Assembly: GCA_016788825.1 (NCBI GenBank)
Contig: JAEUSD010000007.1
Coordinates: forward strand, 1-52,027
Direction: 5' to 3'
DNA from: Candidatus Doudnabacteria bacterium
Lineage (GTDB): Bacteria; Patescibacteriota; Dojkabacteria; J137; JAEUSD01
DNA: 52,027 nt
Part shown: positions 32,407 to 40,469 of the stretch, in pieces
Layout of the letters: the number at the start of each line of letters is the position of its first letter
Numbering within the stretch: position 1 is the stretch's first letter
Program-made: the position numbers and the translations under genes
Notes under the pieces: generated by a model
Databases searched by the model: none
What the model saw: only the letters and a program-made list of their open reading frames with translations
What the model was told of the DNA's origin: nothing

Positions 32407-34493
32407 TTTTTGACTTTTTAAAGCCCAGTAAAAAGCCAGCTTTCACTGCCCCTGAAATTGTAAATAAAGAGGTAGACGCCAGCACACTCAAGCTTCAACT
32501 CGAAGCTGTTCAAGCAGTTTCACACCAACTGATAAACCAGACAGATTTAGACGAAACACTAGATACAGTTGTAAAGGTGTTGGTAAAAAAGTTGAACTAC
32601 ATCAACCCCAGTATTTATATCCTAAATGATGACAAAAAAACTTTCAGCGTGAAGAAAGTTGATGTCGCCAAGTTATTTCTTTCAATGGCCGAAAAAATCA
32701 TTGGGAAATCCATCTATGACGTGAAGTTCAGCCTAGAGGATGAGAATCTACTCTCAAAGACAATCACGTCAGGAAAACTGCAACTTTCCAGAGATCTAAA
32801 TGAACTATTAGCACCGCATATCAGCAAAACAGGAGCAAACATCCTTCAGACATCTCTCGGCCTCGGACTGATAATTGTAACGCCTGTGAATATTGAGTCT
32901 CAACCAATCGGGTGTCTCGTACTGACAAAACACGAAACTGAGATAACCGAGGCCGAACTACAACTAATTTCAACATTTAGTGATCAGATCAGTATTGCTA
33001 TTTATAATGCAAGAAGTTTTGATGAAAAGAAGAAACAACTCGCTTCCATCGAAGAACAGAACTACGATCTGGCGTCGCTTTTCAACTTAACCAGCCAAAT
33101 CAGTAAATCTTTAGACCCGCAAACTGTTTCTCAAACAGCTGTAGACTCATTACCTCAAAGCGATTTCCTCCTCGGATCCGCCATTCTCAAATTAGATGAG
33201 CAAGCTAAAGTTGCAAAAGTGATTGCCTCCACATCTAGCCAACTCAAAGACCAAGTGCTCAAAATCGCAGGCAGTGTAAACGCATTTGAAACAAAGCTAG
33301 ACTCACCAGAAACCCAAAATTCACCAGTCGTTCAAGCAATCAAAAAACGAGAGGTCGTACATCAAAATGATCTACGCGGTATGCTAACCCCACTACCCGA
33401 GAGGGCAGCTGACTTAGTCGCCAGAATCGTTGATTTGAAGTCAGTAGTCGCATATCCCATCGTCTCGCGAGATAAAGTCACCGGCGCCGTTGTATACTTC
33501 CTCAAAGGCAAAAAATACGAAGAACTAGCAGAAAACAAAAAACAACTACTTACCACCTACACGCTTCAGATCACAATCGCACTAGAAAACGCAAACCTCT
33601 ACGCCGAGTCTCAGACAATTCAACAAAACCTCCAAGATGCGCTGTATCAATTGAAAGAGGCGCGACGTCAGGAGCGCGATATGATCGATGTCATGGGACA
33701 TGAATTGAGAACGCCAATTAGCATTGTTCGCAATGCCCTAGTAATGGTCGAGAAACAATTTGAAAAGGAGAAAATGATGTCACCAGTTGAACTACACAAG
33801 TACCTAGACATGGCACTTGAGTCCACTCGTCGCGAAATTACGTTGATCGAGACTTTGCTGAGTGCCACAAAGGTAGATGCCTCCAGAATGCAACTATATT
33901 ACACCAAGGTAGACCTCAAAGATGTGGTTCACGATGGCATAGAAGGTCAACGAGTGGAGGTAGGTAAAAAAGATCTCCAGATCGTCCATGTTTCTCCAGA
34001 CGAAGAGATCACGGTATATGCTGACCGTACCCGCATTCAGGAAGTTATGGACAACCTCTATAGCAACGCAGTTAAATATACCCCCAAAGGGAAAATTGAG
34101 ATCAAAGTCTGGAAAGACGCACAATTCGGTTGGGTCGAAATCAGCGATAACGGTCTGGGAATCAGCGCGGAAGATCTTCAGAATTTAGGAAAGAAGTTCT
34201 TCCGCGCCAAGCAATACATCGAAAACGGGAATGGCAATGAGGATGACAACATGGTTATCCGTCCGGGGGGAACGGGCTTGGGGCTTTATGTAGCTTTCAA
34301 CTTAATCCGGATCATGGGCTGTAAATTGTATATCAATACAGCGCCAGAAAAGGGGAGTGTCTTCACTTTCTGCACCCCGTTGTATACGGGCCAACCGGAA
34401 AAACAAATAGATCAGACATTCGACTCTAGCGAGCAGGATCGCAAGGACCACATTCTACTCAACCAGCAAGTACCAAGCCAGCCGCCGAGTTAG
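32403..34493 (+). CDS. Soluble sensor histidine kinase with two GAF-like domains
   Basis: 696 aa, no membrane segment. Two GAF-like domains (about 35-200 and 225-405) precede a coiled coil, HisKA box MGHELRTPISIVRN (phospho-acceptor His near 433) and HATPase motifs (DNLYSNAVKYT, DNGLGI, GTGLGLYV). From the coiled coil to the end it is very similar to the 7TM kinase at 25694, including the tail PEKQIDQTFD onward. The start ATGA overlaps the stop of the terpene synthase-like gene, so they are translationally coupled. Inference: a cytosolic sensor tied to the terpenoid operon. No response regulator is nearby. Confidence 0.93.
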   Translation: MIFDFLKPSKKPAFTAPEIVNKEVDASTLKLQLEAVQAVSHQLINQTDLDETLDTVVKVLVKKLNYINPSIYILNDDKKTFSVKKVDVAKLFLSMAEKIIGKSIYDVKFSLEDENLLSKTITSGKLQLSRDLNELLAPHISKTGANILQTSLGLGLIIVTPVNIESQPIGCLVLTKHETEITEAELQLISTFSDQISIAIYNARSFDEKKKQLASIEEQNYDLASLFNLTSQISKSLDPQTVSQTAVDSLPQSDFLLGSAILKLDEQAKVAKVIASTSSQLKDQVLKIAGSVNAFETKLDSPETQNSPVVQAIKKREVVHQNDLRGMLTPLPERAADLVARIVDLKSVVAYPIVSRDKVTGAVVYFLKGKKYEELAENKKQLLTTYTLQITIALENANLYAESQTIQQNLQDALYQLKEARRQERDMIDVMGHELRTPISIVRNALVMVEKQFEKEKMMSPVELHKYLDMALESTRREITLIETLLSATKVDASRMQLYYTKVDLKDVVHDGIEGQRVEVGKKDLQIVHVSPDEEITVYADRTRIQEVMDNLYSNAVKYTPKGKIEIKVWKDAQFGWVEISDNGLGISAEDLQNLGKKFFRAKQYIENGNGNEDDNMVIRPGGTGLGLYVAFNLIRIMGCKLYINTAPEKGSVFTFCTPLYTGQPEKQIDQTFDSSEQDRKDHILLNQQVPSQPPS

Positions 34494-35005
34494 TCAGCTG
34501 AAATATTCCTACTAAAAAGCTGGACCAACTGGCTGTTTTCCCACTCACCAGCCATAAACATAGTACCTTTACCGCCTTCCAGCAGCCAATCCAAGTAATA
34601 TTTTATCGGCGGGAAGATCTCTAAATCGTTAACTTTGGCAATCTCAATCCATTCAACCTCACCTTCGTACGTAGATCTACAGCTTTGCATCTCATTTAGC
34701 TGAGAATAAAAGCCAAAAACCAGCCAAGTTTGGTTCCGATCTTTATGGAAGTTAATCGCCTGAACTCTCAAGCGAGTTTCTGAAGGAGTCAAACGAATGC
34801 TAGTTTCTTCCTCAACTTCTCTAATTGCTGCGGTCAAAGCATCCTCCCCAAAGTCGACGTGCCCACCTGGCAAAGTCCAGAAGCCTGGGAAGTTCTTAGC
34901 CGAAGGGCTGCGCTTTTGTAGGAGAACTTTGCCGTCACAGACCACGCAGACTTCGGCTGCGACTTTCAGATCTGCAACTTCGTGGATAGCTTTCTTATCC
35001 GACAT
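34490..35005 (-). CDS. Nudix hydrolase
   Basis: 171 aa. The Nudix box reads GGHVDFGEDALTAA followed by IREVEEET, matching Gx5Ex7REUxEExGU except that the final Gly region is ETSI. Known for the family: hydrolysis of nucleoside diphosphates linked to other groups, such as oxidised nucleotides. It starts 2 nt after the trpS stop, so it is cotranscribed with it, and its 3' end overlaps the convergent kinase gene by 4 nt. The substrate cannot be told from sequence. Confidence 0.92.
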   Translation of the reverse strand: MSDKKAIHEVADLKVAAEVCVVCDGKVLLQKRSPSAKNFPGFWTLPGGHVDFGEDALTAAIREVEEETSIRLTPSETRLRVQAINFHKDRNQTWLVFGFYSQLNEMQSCRSTYEGEVEWIEIAKVNDLEIFPPIKYYLDWLLEGGKGTMFMAGEWENSQLVQLFSRNISAD

Positions 35006-35007
35006 GG

Positions 35008-36480
35008 TTAGTAGTTAATTTTTACGGCTTCTTTGACCATCGCCATGGTTTCTTTGGCGACTTCGCGGGCGCGGCGGGTGCCGGCGTCTACGATCTCGGC
35101 TACGCGGTCTAGCGGGAAGTCCGCCCGCCGCGCCCGGATAGGCTCTAGAAACTCGTTCAGCGCATTCGCCAGCTTTTCTTTAACCTCTACATCCCCCACA
35201 GCACCCTTCACATAACGCTGCTTTAGATCTTCAACCTCCTCTTTATTTGAGTTGAAGAAGTCATGATAAATGAACACAGGGTTACCTTCCACTTTGCCCG
35301 GATCGGTAGCGCGAATGCGACTAGGATCCGTATACATCGTCTTCACCTTAGCTTTCACAGTCTCCGCATCGTCGTTTAAATTGATTGTATTGCCTTTCGA
35401 CTTACTCATCTTGGCATCACCATCAGTACCTACCAAATTACGTTCTACGCCAAATAGGCTATTAAGCTTTGGGTCAAAAATACTGCAATTGTATATGCGA
35501 TTGAATTTTTGACCGATCTCCCGGGCCAACTCTATCATGGGTGCCTGATCAATTCCCACCGGAACCAAGTTGGCCCGAAATACATTGATATCCGCCGCCT
35601 GGCTGACAGGATAGGCTACAAAACCAAATGGCACCGACTCACCAAAGCGTTTATCCTGGATCTCTGCCTTCACAGTCGGATTCCGCAACACCTCAGCATG
35701 AGTCACCAAGTTCATAAACAAAATCGTCAGCTCAGCAATTTCCGGGATCATCGACTGGATAAGCATTGTGGACTTCTCAGGATCTAGACCACACGCTAGA
35801 TTATCTTGGGCTACCTGCAAAACATTGGCACGCACCTTCTCAGGGTTATCAAAGTTGTCTGTAAGCGCCTGGATATCTGCAATCAAATAGAATAGCTCGT
35901 ACTCATTTTGCAATTTAACGCGATTTTCCACCGATCCCACATAATGTCCCAAGTGCAGAGCACCGGTAGGCCTATCGCCGGTTAGAATGCGTGATCGTTT
36001 CAAACCGTCTCCAACCTTAACTTCACAAACATCTACTACTTGAGCAGCAGTTACCTTTAATAAGTCATTTGGAGATATCTCTAAACTGTACTCATTACCT
36101 CCCGTTCCCACGCGAACAGCAACTTGCTCTAGAACGCGCTTATCCATATATATAGGAATCTCAAGTCCGATCGGCGATACCATACCCGGTTCAAAGCCAG
36201 CTATCTGCATCAATTCTTCTGGCTCAGCCATTCTCAGTTTGTTAATTCCTAATACCTGCTTGAATAGCTTGTTATCTACTTTCGTATCATCTCGGCGTAA
36301 AAGAGCAACAGGTCCTTGATTGGTTATAAAGATTAAAGTCGCACAACCTTGAGAAGCATCCAAACCAAATGCCTCTAAATGTTCTTGTACCGACTTACCA
36401 ACACCTGCAGGTACTCTATGTAGTTTAAACTCAACAGAATGCGATTTTAACGCGATTTCTATTTCAGAAATGGTCAACAT
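35008..36480 (-). CDS. trpS: Tryptophanyl-tRNA synthetase fused to an N-terminal YbaK/ProX-type editing domain
   Basis: 490 aa against the usual ~330. Residues 1 to about 150 resemble the YbaK/ProX aminoacyl-tRNA deacylase fold (SVEFKLHRVPAG, CATLIFITNQGPVALLRRDD, ISPNDLLKVTAAQVVDVCEV). From about residue 160 the class I core is complete: GALHLGHY as HIGH and DAKMSKSKGN as KMSKS, with DIQALTDN and VGIDQAPMIELARE typical of TrpRS. The frame is continuous across the junction with no frameshift or internal promoter seen. Inference: the added domain clears mischarged tRNA or acts in trans. It is the first gene of a two-gene unit with the Nudix gene. Confidence 0.9.
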   Translation of the reverse strand: MLTISEIEIALKSHSVEFKLHRVPAGVGKSVQEHLEAFGLDASQGCATLIFITNQGPVALLRRDDTKVDNKLFKQVLGINKLRMAEPEELMQIAGFEPGMVSPIGLEIPIYMDKRVLEQVAVRVGTGGNEYSLEISPNDLLKVTAAQVVDVCEVKVGDGLKRSRILTGDRPTGALHLGHYVGSVENRVKLQNEYELFYLIADIQALTDNFDNPEKVRANVLQVAQDNLACGLDPEKSTMLIQSMIPEIAELTILFMNLVTHAEVLRNPTVKAEIQDKRFGESVPFGFVAYPVSQAADINVFRANLVPVGIDQAPMIELAREIGQKFNRIYNCSIFDPKLNSLFGVERNLVGTDGDAKMSKSKGNTINLNDDAETVKAKVKTMYTDPSRIRATDPGKVEGNPVFIYHDFFNSNKEEVEDLKQRYVKGAVGDVEVKEKLANALNEFLEPIRARRADFPLDRVAEIVDAGTRRAREVAKETMAMVKEAVKINY

Positions 36481-36793
36481 TTTGGTATTTTCAATGATTT
36501 AATATAGTTTAACGAAAAAAGGGGAGTTTAGACACACAAATTTAGGCCCATTGAGGCCAGCACTTCACAGAAGCATTTTTGTTGAAGTATTTCCTATTCA
36601 TTACTTCAATTATATAGAAAGAGTGTACCGTTGTACAGGTTGACCACTTCAGGCGACTAAAGAGGCACCCATCACCACCTAACTTCCACAGAAAAAACTA
36701 TTACCACTATACTGGCAGTGTACTGGTTTGTGAGAATTTCCCGGAGCCTAGCTACACTCAGGGTATACCCCGCAGTCAGAAAACTACACTAAA

Positions 36794-36925
36794 ATGAGAA
36801 CTCTAGGCGGAGTAGAGGTGGGGCAACTACCAGCGGAGGCTTTACGCATCACAGAATACGTATCAGCTGTGGATAACCACATTTTCGAGCACACACAGCA
36901 GTACCACAGAATTACCCCTAGTTAG
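36794..36925 (+). other. Small ORF candidate, 43 aa
   Basis: ATG at 36794, stop TAG at 36923-36925. The peptide begins MRTLGGVEVGQLPAEALRI and looks protein-like. The frame stays open upstream to 36752 without another start. No family or ribosome-binding site. It overlaps the first DnaA-box match. It may be a gene remnant. Confidence 0.25.
36868..36876 (-). other. DnaA-box match (TTATCCACA)
   Basis: Exact match to the TTATNCACA consensus, one of two in the intergenic region upstream of mutL. One further exact match in the window lies inside a gene at 17213, so single hits are not significant alone. Confidence 0.35.
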
Positions 36926-36972
36926 TACATTTAACCTCACTAAGGAAATGGGTAGGGTCAGGGGAAGACTTC

Positions 36973-37074
36973 ATGACTAACAAAGTTCCCCGTACAAAGA
37001 TTTTGACCATACCAAAAGTAAACTGTACGGGGAAATCAGCTCAAAACGACATTTTGCCATTTCTGGTAGAATAG
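36973..37074 (+). other. Very small ORF candidate, 33 aa, overlapping a hairpin
   Basis: ATG at 36973 to TAG at 37072-37074, beginning MTNKVPRTKILTIPK. It spans the 11-bp hairpin 36986-37034 upstream of mutL. It could be a leader peptide or chance. Confidence 0.2.
36986..37034. repeat. Long hairpin upstream of mutL
   Basis: Perfect 11-nt outer arms (36986-36996, ttccccgtaca, and 37024-37034). Inside, a smaller pairing of ttttg with caaaa gives a two-tier stem. There is no U-run. Possible regulatory RNA structure or protein-binding site. Confidence 0.6.
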
Positions 37075-37146
37075 GGAAGTTTGATACTCGTTGAAGGCCG
37101 ATTTCGGGTATACCAAAAAGTCCTTTACTGGTTTTCGTAACAATGT

Positions 37147-37155
37147 TGTGAATAA
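37147..37155 (-). other. DnaA-box match (TTATTCACA)
   Basis: Exact match to TTATNCACA, ending 2 nt before the mutL start codon; it could also affect mutL transcription. Confidence 0.35.
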
Positions 37156-37157
37156 TT

Positions 37158-38951
37158 ATGGGAAAGATCCAGATTTTAGACGAAAAATTAGTCAATTTGA
37201 TCGCCGCAGGCGAGGTAGTTGAGCGGCCGGCGTCGGTGGTCAAGGAATTGATGGAAAACTCCCTCGACGCGGCCGCTACGAAGATTATTGTGCGTGTACG
37301 CCAAGGCGGCAAAGAAGATATCCAGATTGAAGATAATGGCTCAGGCATCGAACCAGACGACCTCCCTCTAACATTAACCCAGCACGCCACATCAAAAATA
37401 AAGACGGTTGGCGATCTAGATAAAATCTTTACCCTCGGTTTCAGAGGAGAGGCCTTAGCCAGTATTGGCTCAGTAGCAGATGTACGAATCGAATCCAAAA
37501 CAGAGGTCTCAGCCGCGAGCAGCATCAGCTCAGGTTCCAAGACCATTTCCAAAGCTGCTCGCGGGAACACTGGTACCACTATCACAGTTTCCGGCCTTTT
37601 TAGGCATATTCCAGCGCGATTGAAATTTCTCAAAACGGATAACACCGAATTTAACCATATATATGATACATTCGTGAATACTGCATTGACGCAGTTAAGT
37701 GTTCACTTTGAGTTGTACAACGAAGGCAAGCTCGTCCTCCGACTTCCCGCCGCCACAGAGTTCACAGATAGAGTACAGGACATTTGGGACAAAAATATTG
37801 CTACCAACCTTTACCAGACCACCGTTCCAGTCTACGGCGGCGAAGCCATCCTATTTTTAGGGAAGACTGAAATCGCCCGCAAAGACCGCAAACTCCAATA
37901 CCTATTTATCAACAATCGCTACGTTACAGACCGAGGTATCCAAAAAGCAATCAGCGATGGCTACAGCGGATTTATTAATCGGGAACTTTACCCAGTATAC
38001 TTTGCCAAATTAACTTTGGATCCCAATGTGGTAGACGTCAACGTTCATCCAAGGAAACTCGAAGTCCGTATCGATAACGCACAACAACTTTTCGGCCAGA
38101 TCCGCAACGCTGTTGCCGATACCCTAGCACGATCCACAAAGGCAGATATGCTGTCCAAGATAGCGGCAAATACTGAACTGCCAACGAATCAGGAATCGAC
38201 CTTTACAGGTTTTAAGCCAACATCTAGTTCTTACACCCCAAAGACCAACACCTACCCGTCAACAAAAAGCTATTTACCAAAAGCAAATAATGAACCGCCG
38301 GTAAGACCTACGCAATTCCTACTTAGCGATAGCGCCACCGCTGCAACCGCAACCATTGAAGACTCACCTAGAAACCTGCTGCAACTTTTCAACACATACA
38401 TCGTTTACCAAAATGGGGCAGAGGTCGTATTTATCGATCAGCATGCAGCAGCAGAAAAGATCACATACGAAAAGCTCCGCAACCAGATCAACCACTCACG
38501 ATCTCGCCCTCTGTTAACGCCCTTGGTAATCGAGCTAGAGTCAACTAAGTTTAAAAATGAGGTAATTGAGTTGCAGGAGGAGCTGAAGCAAATGGGGCTC
38601 GAGGTAAGCGACTTTGGTGGCAAATCTATACAGGTGAGTGCTTTGCCCGAACTGACTCCACATTTAAATGTAGCAAGTTTCTTGCAGGAACTAGTTGGGC
38701 GAAATGACCCGGGGGTAGACTGGCCGGCGCTGAGTCAGACAGGTATCCCACAGACTACCCATATTCGCATTGCCACAATGGCTTGCCACGGCTCCATCCG
38801 CGCCGGCCAGAGACTCTCAGCGCCTGAGATGCAACAACTTATTTCAGATTTAGCCAAGTGTGAACTACCCTACAACTGTCCTCACGGTCGGCCTGTTTCA
38901 TGGGTGTTATCTCAGTCAGATTTAGAACATAATTTTAGACGCACATTATGA
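37158..38951 (+). CDS. mutL: DNA mismatch repair protein MutL, endonuclease type
   Basis: 597 aa. N-terminal GHKL ATPase: NSLDAAAT, DNGSGI, HATSKI and GFRGEALASI within the first 100 residues, then the transducer domain (FINNRYVTD, NVHPRKLEV). A low-complexity Ser/Thr/Pro linker runs about 330-400. The C-terminal domain carries DQHAAAEKITYE starting at 427, fitting the metal-binding DQHA(X)2E(X)4E motif, plus ACHGSIRAG and CPHGRP. Known: MutL with this motif nicks the new strand itself, as in organisms without MutH. mutS is not in the window. It overlaps the DUF192 gene by 4 nt. Confidence 0.97.
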   Translation: MGKIQILDEKLVNLIAAGEVVERPASVVKELMENSLDAAATKIIVRVRQGGKEDIQIEDNGSGIEPDDLPLTLTQHATSKIKTVGDLDKIFTLGFRGEALASIGSVADVRIESKTEVSAASSISSGSKTISKAARGNTGTTITVSGLFRHIPARLKFLKTDNTEFNHIYDTFVNTALTQLSVHFELYNEGKLVLRLPAATEFTDRVQDIWDKNIATNLYQTTVPVYGGEAILFLGKTEIARKDRKLQYLFINNRYVTDRGIQKAISDGYSGFINRELYPVYFAKLTLDPNVVDVNVHPRKLEVRIDNAQQLFGQIRNAVADTLARSTKADMLSKIAANTELPTNQESTFTGFKPTSSSYTPKTNTYPSTKSYLPKANNEPPVRPTQFLLSDSATAATATIEDSPRNLLQLFNTYIVYQNGAEVVFIDQHAAAEKITYEKLRNQINHSRSRPLLTPLVIELESTKFKNEVIELQEELKQMGLEVSDFGGKSIQVSALPELTPHLNVASFLQELVGRNDPGVDWPALSQTGIPQTTHIRIATMACHGSIRAGQRLSAPEMQQLISDLAKCELPYNCPHGRPVSWVLSQSDLEHNFRRTL

Positions 38952-39454
38952 ACATTCGCAACAAATTGCTTCAAGCAACAGTGGTAGTAGTTATAGCTGG
39001 GAGTTTAATCTCTGGTGGGTTGTTTGCGCTTATCAGTGCAATCAATAACCAGGAGAGTAGGCTAACCCCGGTTCCTGATGACACTATTACACTTAGTTTT
39101 GTAAATAACCGTAGGAGCGAGAAGCACTCGTTGGAGTTGGAGATAGCCAACACCCCAGAAGCTCTCACCAAAGGGTTGATGGGCAGGCAGAGCCTGCCGT
39201 CCAATGGGGGGATGTTTTTTGTTTTTGATCGTCCTTTACCGCTTACCTTCTGGATGAAGGATACACTGATTTCACTGGATATTATATTCCTGGACAGCGA
39301 TCTGAACGTGGTGACAATTTACAGATCTGTGCGTCCAAACCAAACAGAGGAGACCTATCCTGCTTCTGCTTACAGTCAGTATGTGATCGAAACCAATGCT
39401 GGCTGGGCGACCTTGGTCGACCTCCGAGAATCTGATCAATTTTTTATCGAATAA
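38948..39454 (+). CDS. DUF192 family membrane-anchored protein
   Basis: 168 aa. N-terminal anchor (about 8-30), then the DUF192 domain: ANTPEALTKGLMGRQSLP, GMFFVFDRPLPLTFWMKDT, LDIIFLDSDLNV and YVIETNAGW, all conserved positions. Function of the family is not established; proteins are secreted or anchored outside. Its ATGA start overlaps the mutL stop, so it is translated from the same transcript. Confidence 0.92.
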   Translation: MNIRNKLLQATVVVVIAGSLISGGLFALISAINNQESRLTPVPDDTITLSFVNNRRSEKHSLELEIANTPEALTKGLMGRQSLPSNGGMFFVFDRPLPLTFWMKDTLISLDIIFLDSDLNVVTIYRSVRPNQTEETYPASAYSQYVIETNAGWATLVDLRESDQFFIE

Positions 39455-39555
39455 CTCACTTGAAGTGTTCACTTTTTGTAAACAGAAGGCTAGAAAGGGC
39501 TACCTATCAGGCCATTCCGGGGTGCCATAATTGGAACATAAAAACCCCTAACTAG

Positions 39556-39584
39556 TTGACAATATTTACTCTGAGCAGTATTAT
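39556..39584 (+). promoter_or_regulatory. Strong sigma-70-type promoter of a small RNA
   Basis: Perfect TTGACA (39556-39561), a 17-nt spacer and TATTAT (39579-39584). Among the best promoters seen in the window, yet no open reading frame follows. Confidence 0.8.
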
Positions 39585-39590
39585 ATTCAT

Positions 39591-39671
39591 GTAATCAAAA
39601 AAGATTACAAGGCAAAAAGGCAGTAAAATAGTTAAAAGTGCAAGCAAAAAACCTCCGCAAGGAGGTTTTTT
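39591..39671 (+). ncRNA. Putative small RNA of about 80 nt
   Basis: The predicted start at about 39591 is 7 nt after the -10. The transcript begins with a hairpin (gtaatc, six A, gattac), has an A-rich single-stranded middle and ends at an intrinsic terminator at 39646-39671. The only ATG near the start is followed at once by a stop. No known RNA family recognised. Confidence 0.6.
39646..39671 (+). terminator. Intrinsic terminator of the putative small RNA
   Basis: 11-bp perfect stem (aaaaaacctcc and complement) with GCAA tetraloop and a run of six T in the 3' arm. The A-run opposite lets it work on both strands. Confidence 0.88.
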
Positions 39672-39718
39672 GTCGGTAGATTTTTCCACTTATCAGAGCC
39701 CACCACCACGTACTATGA

Positions 39719-39850
39719 TCAGAAATACTTAACCCAGATCATGTCATTGATGAGTTCATAGACACTGCTTACCCTGCAGGGCTAGAGCCGGAAGAAGCAG
39801 AGACACTAAGATTGACACTACAAGCGAAGAGAGCTCAGCTTGAGGGCTAA
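39719..39850 (+). pseudogene. Open-frame remnant without start codon, 43 residues
   Basis: A frame between a TGA at 39716 and the TAA at 39848-39850 encodes a protein-like sequence (NPDHVIDEFIDTAYPAG, then EPEEAETLRLTLQAKR) but has no ATG, GTG or TTG. It probably is the 3' remnant of a lost gene. Family unknown. Confidence 0.35.
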
Positions 39851-39856
39851 TAAAAA

Positions 39857-40324
39857 TCATCCCTCCACAAACATATCTAGCTGCTCCTTAAACAATCCAG
39901 ATACGTATTGAGTTCTCTCTGTCCAAAAATCTCCCCTCTTTATTACCTCCAAATTCCCTAGCATCTCATCTAGCCAGCTTTTCCCCAACTCAGACTCTTC
40001 GTAGACTCTCCGGACAAAACTATCGTCTGCTTGTACCAGAAGGTTAAACACATCATGGACTCCCTTAATAAGGGAAACGAAAATCAAAGGACAGTCTTCA
40101 GCTGTGTTAACAATAGACCTTATTATACTTAGAGATATATTGATAAAATTTTCAGGTTCAGCGTTCATCACTATATAAAGGACATTCCTCAACTCACTTT
40201 CTTCCTCTTCGGTCAAAGACTCTTGAGCAAAGTCTACAACCGTAGGTCCGGCCTTTTGCGCAGCACATAGAAGAAAATCCAACTTTTGTACTAGCGGCCT
40301 TCTTTCAAAATTGGAATCAGGCAC
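39857..40324 (-). CDS. Hypothetical acidic helical protein
   Basis: 155 aa from a GTG at 40324; no ATG is available further in. No signal or membrane segment. Rich in Glu, Leu and Val (LTEEEESELRNVLYIVMN, EDCPLIFVSLIKGVHDVFNLL), predicted helical. No family recognised. Its stop lies 6 nt from the convergent remnant. Confidence 0.55.
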   Translation of the reverse strand: MPDSNFERRPLVQKLDFLLCAAQKAGPTVVDFAQESLTEEEESELRNVLYIVMNAEPENFINISLSIIRSIVNTAEDCPLIFVSLIKGVHDVFNLLVQADDSFVRRVYEESELGKSWLDEMLGNLEVIKRGDFWTERTQYVSGLFKEQLDMFVEG

Positions 40325-40414
40325 AGGTTATTTTTTTAATCAACGGCAAATATATCATATAGTTGATGCAAACACGACCCTATCACTCAAGGGACACCTC
40401 TGCTAAAGATCTGA

Positions 40415-40420
40415 TATAAT
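40415..40420 (+). promoter_or_regulatory. Extended -10 promoter of clpP
   Basis: TGATATAAT, a perfect TATAAT with TG one base upstream, leaving a leader of about 43 nt before the ATG at 40470. Confidence 0.65.
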
Positions 40421-40469
40421 CAGTTCAGAAAGTTTAGGATTTTAAATTTAGATATTAGTATTCATATAC

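Larger units (their letters stand above)
36481..37157. other. 677-bp intergenic region with inverted repeats and DnaA-box matches
   Basis: It lies between divergent trpS and mutL, unusually long for this compact window. Seen: two exact TTATNCACA matches (36868-36876 and 37147-37155, both on the minus strand), an 11-bp hairpin at 36986-37034, shorter inverted repeats, AT-rich stretches near 36490-36520 and 36590-36625, and two tiny ORFs. No rRNA or tRNA was recognised, and RNase P, tmRNA and SRP RNA hallmarks were not found. It could be a replication origin, a structured RNA or decayed sequence. Confidence 0.4.

Noticed and set aside
18056-34493. Prophage or transposon as the source of the accessory region
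   Set aside because: No integrase, transposase, terminal repeats or phage structural genes were seen; XRE regulators alone are not enough.
36481-37157. RNase P RNA, tmRNA or SRP RNA gene
   Set aside because: None of the core sequences expected for these RNAs was seen on either strand, although the region is long and structured. A covariance-model scan would be decisive.
36977-37645. Minus-strand frame of 222 codons overlapping the mutL start
   Set aside because: Antisense to a well-supported mutL N-terminal domain; composition and lack of motifs mark it as a shadow.
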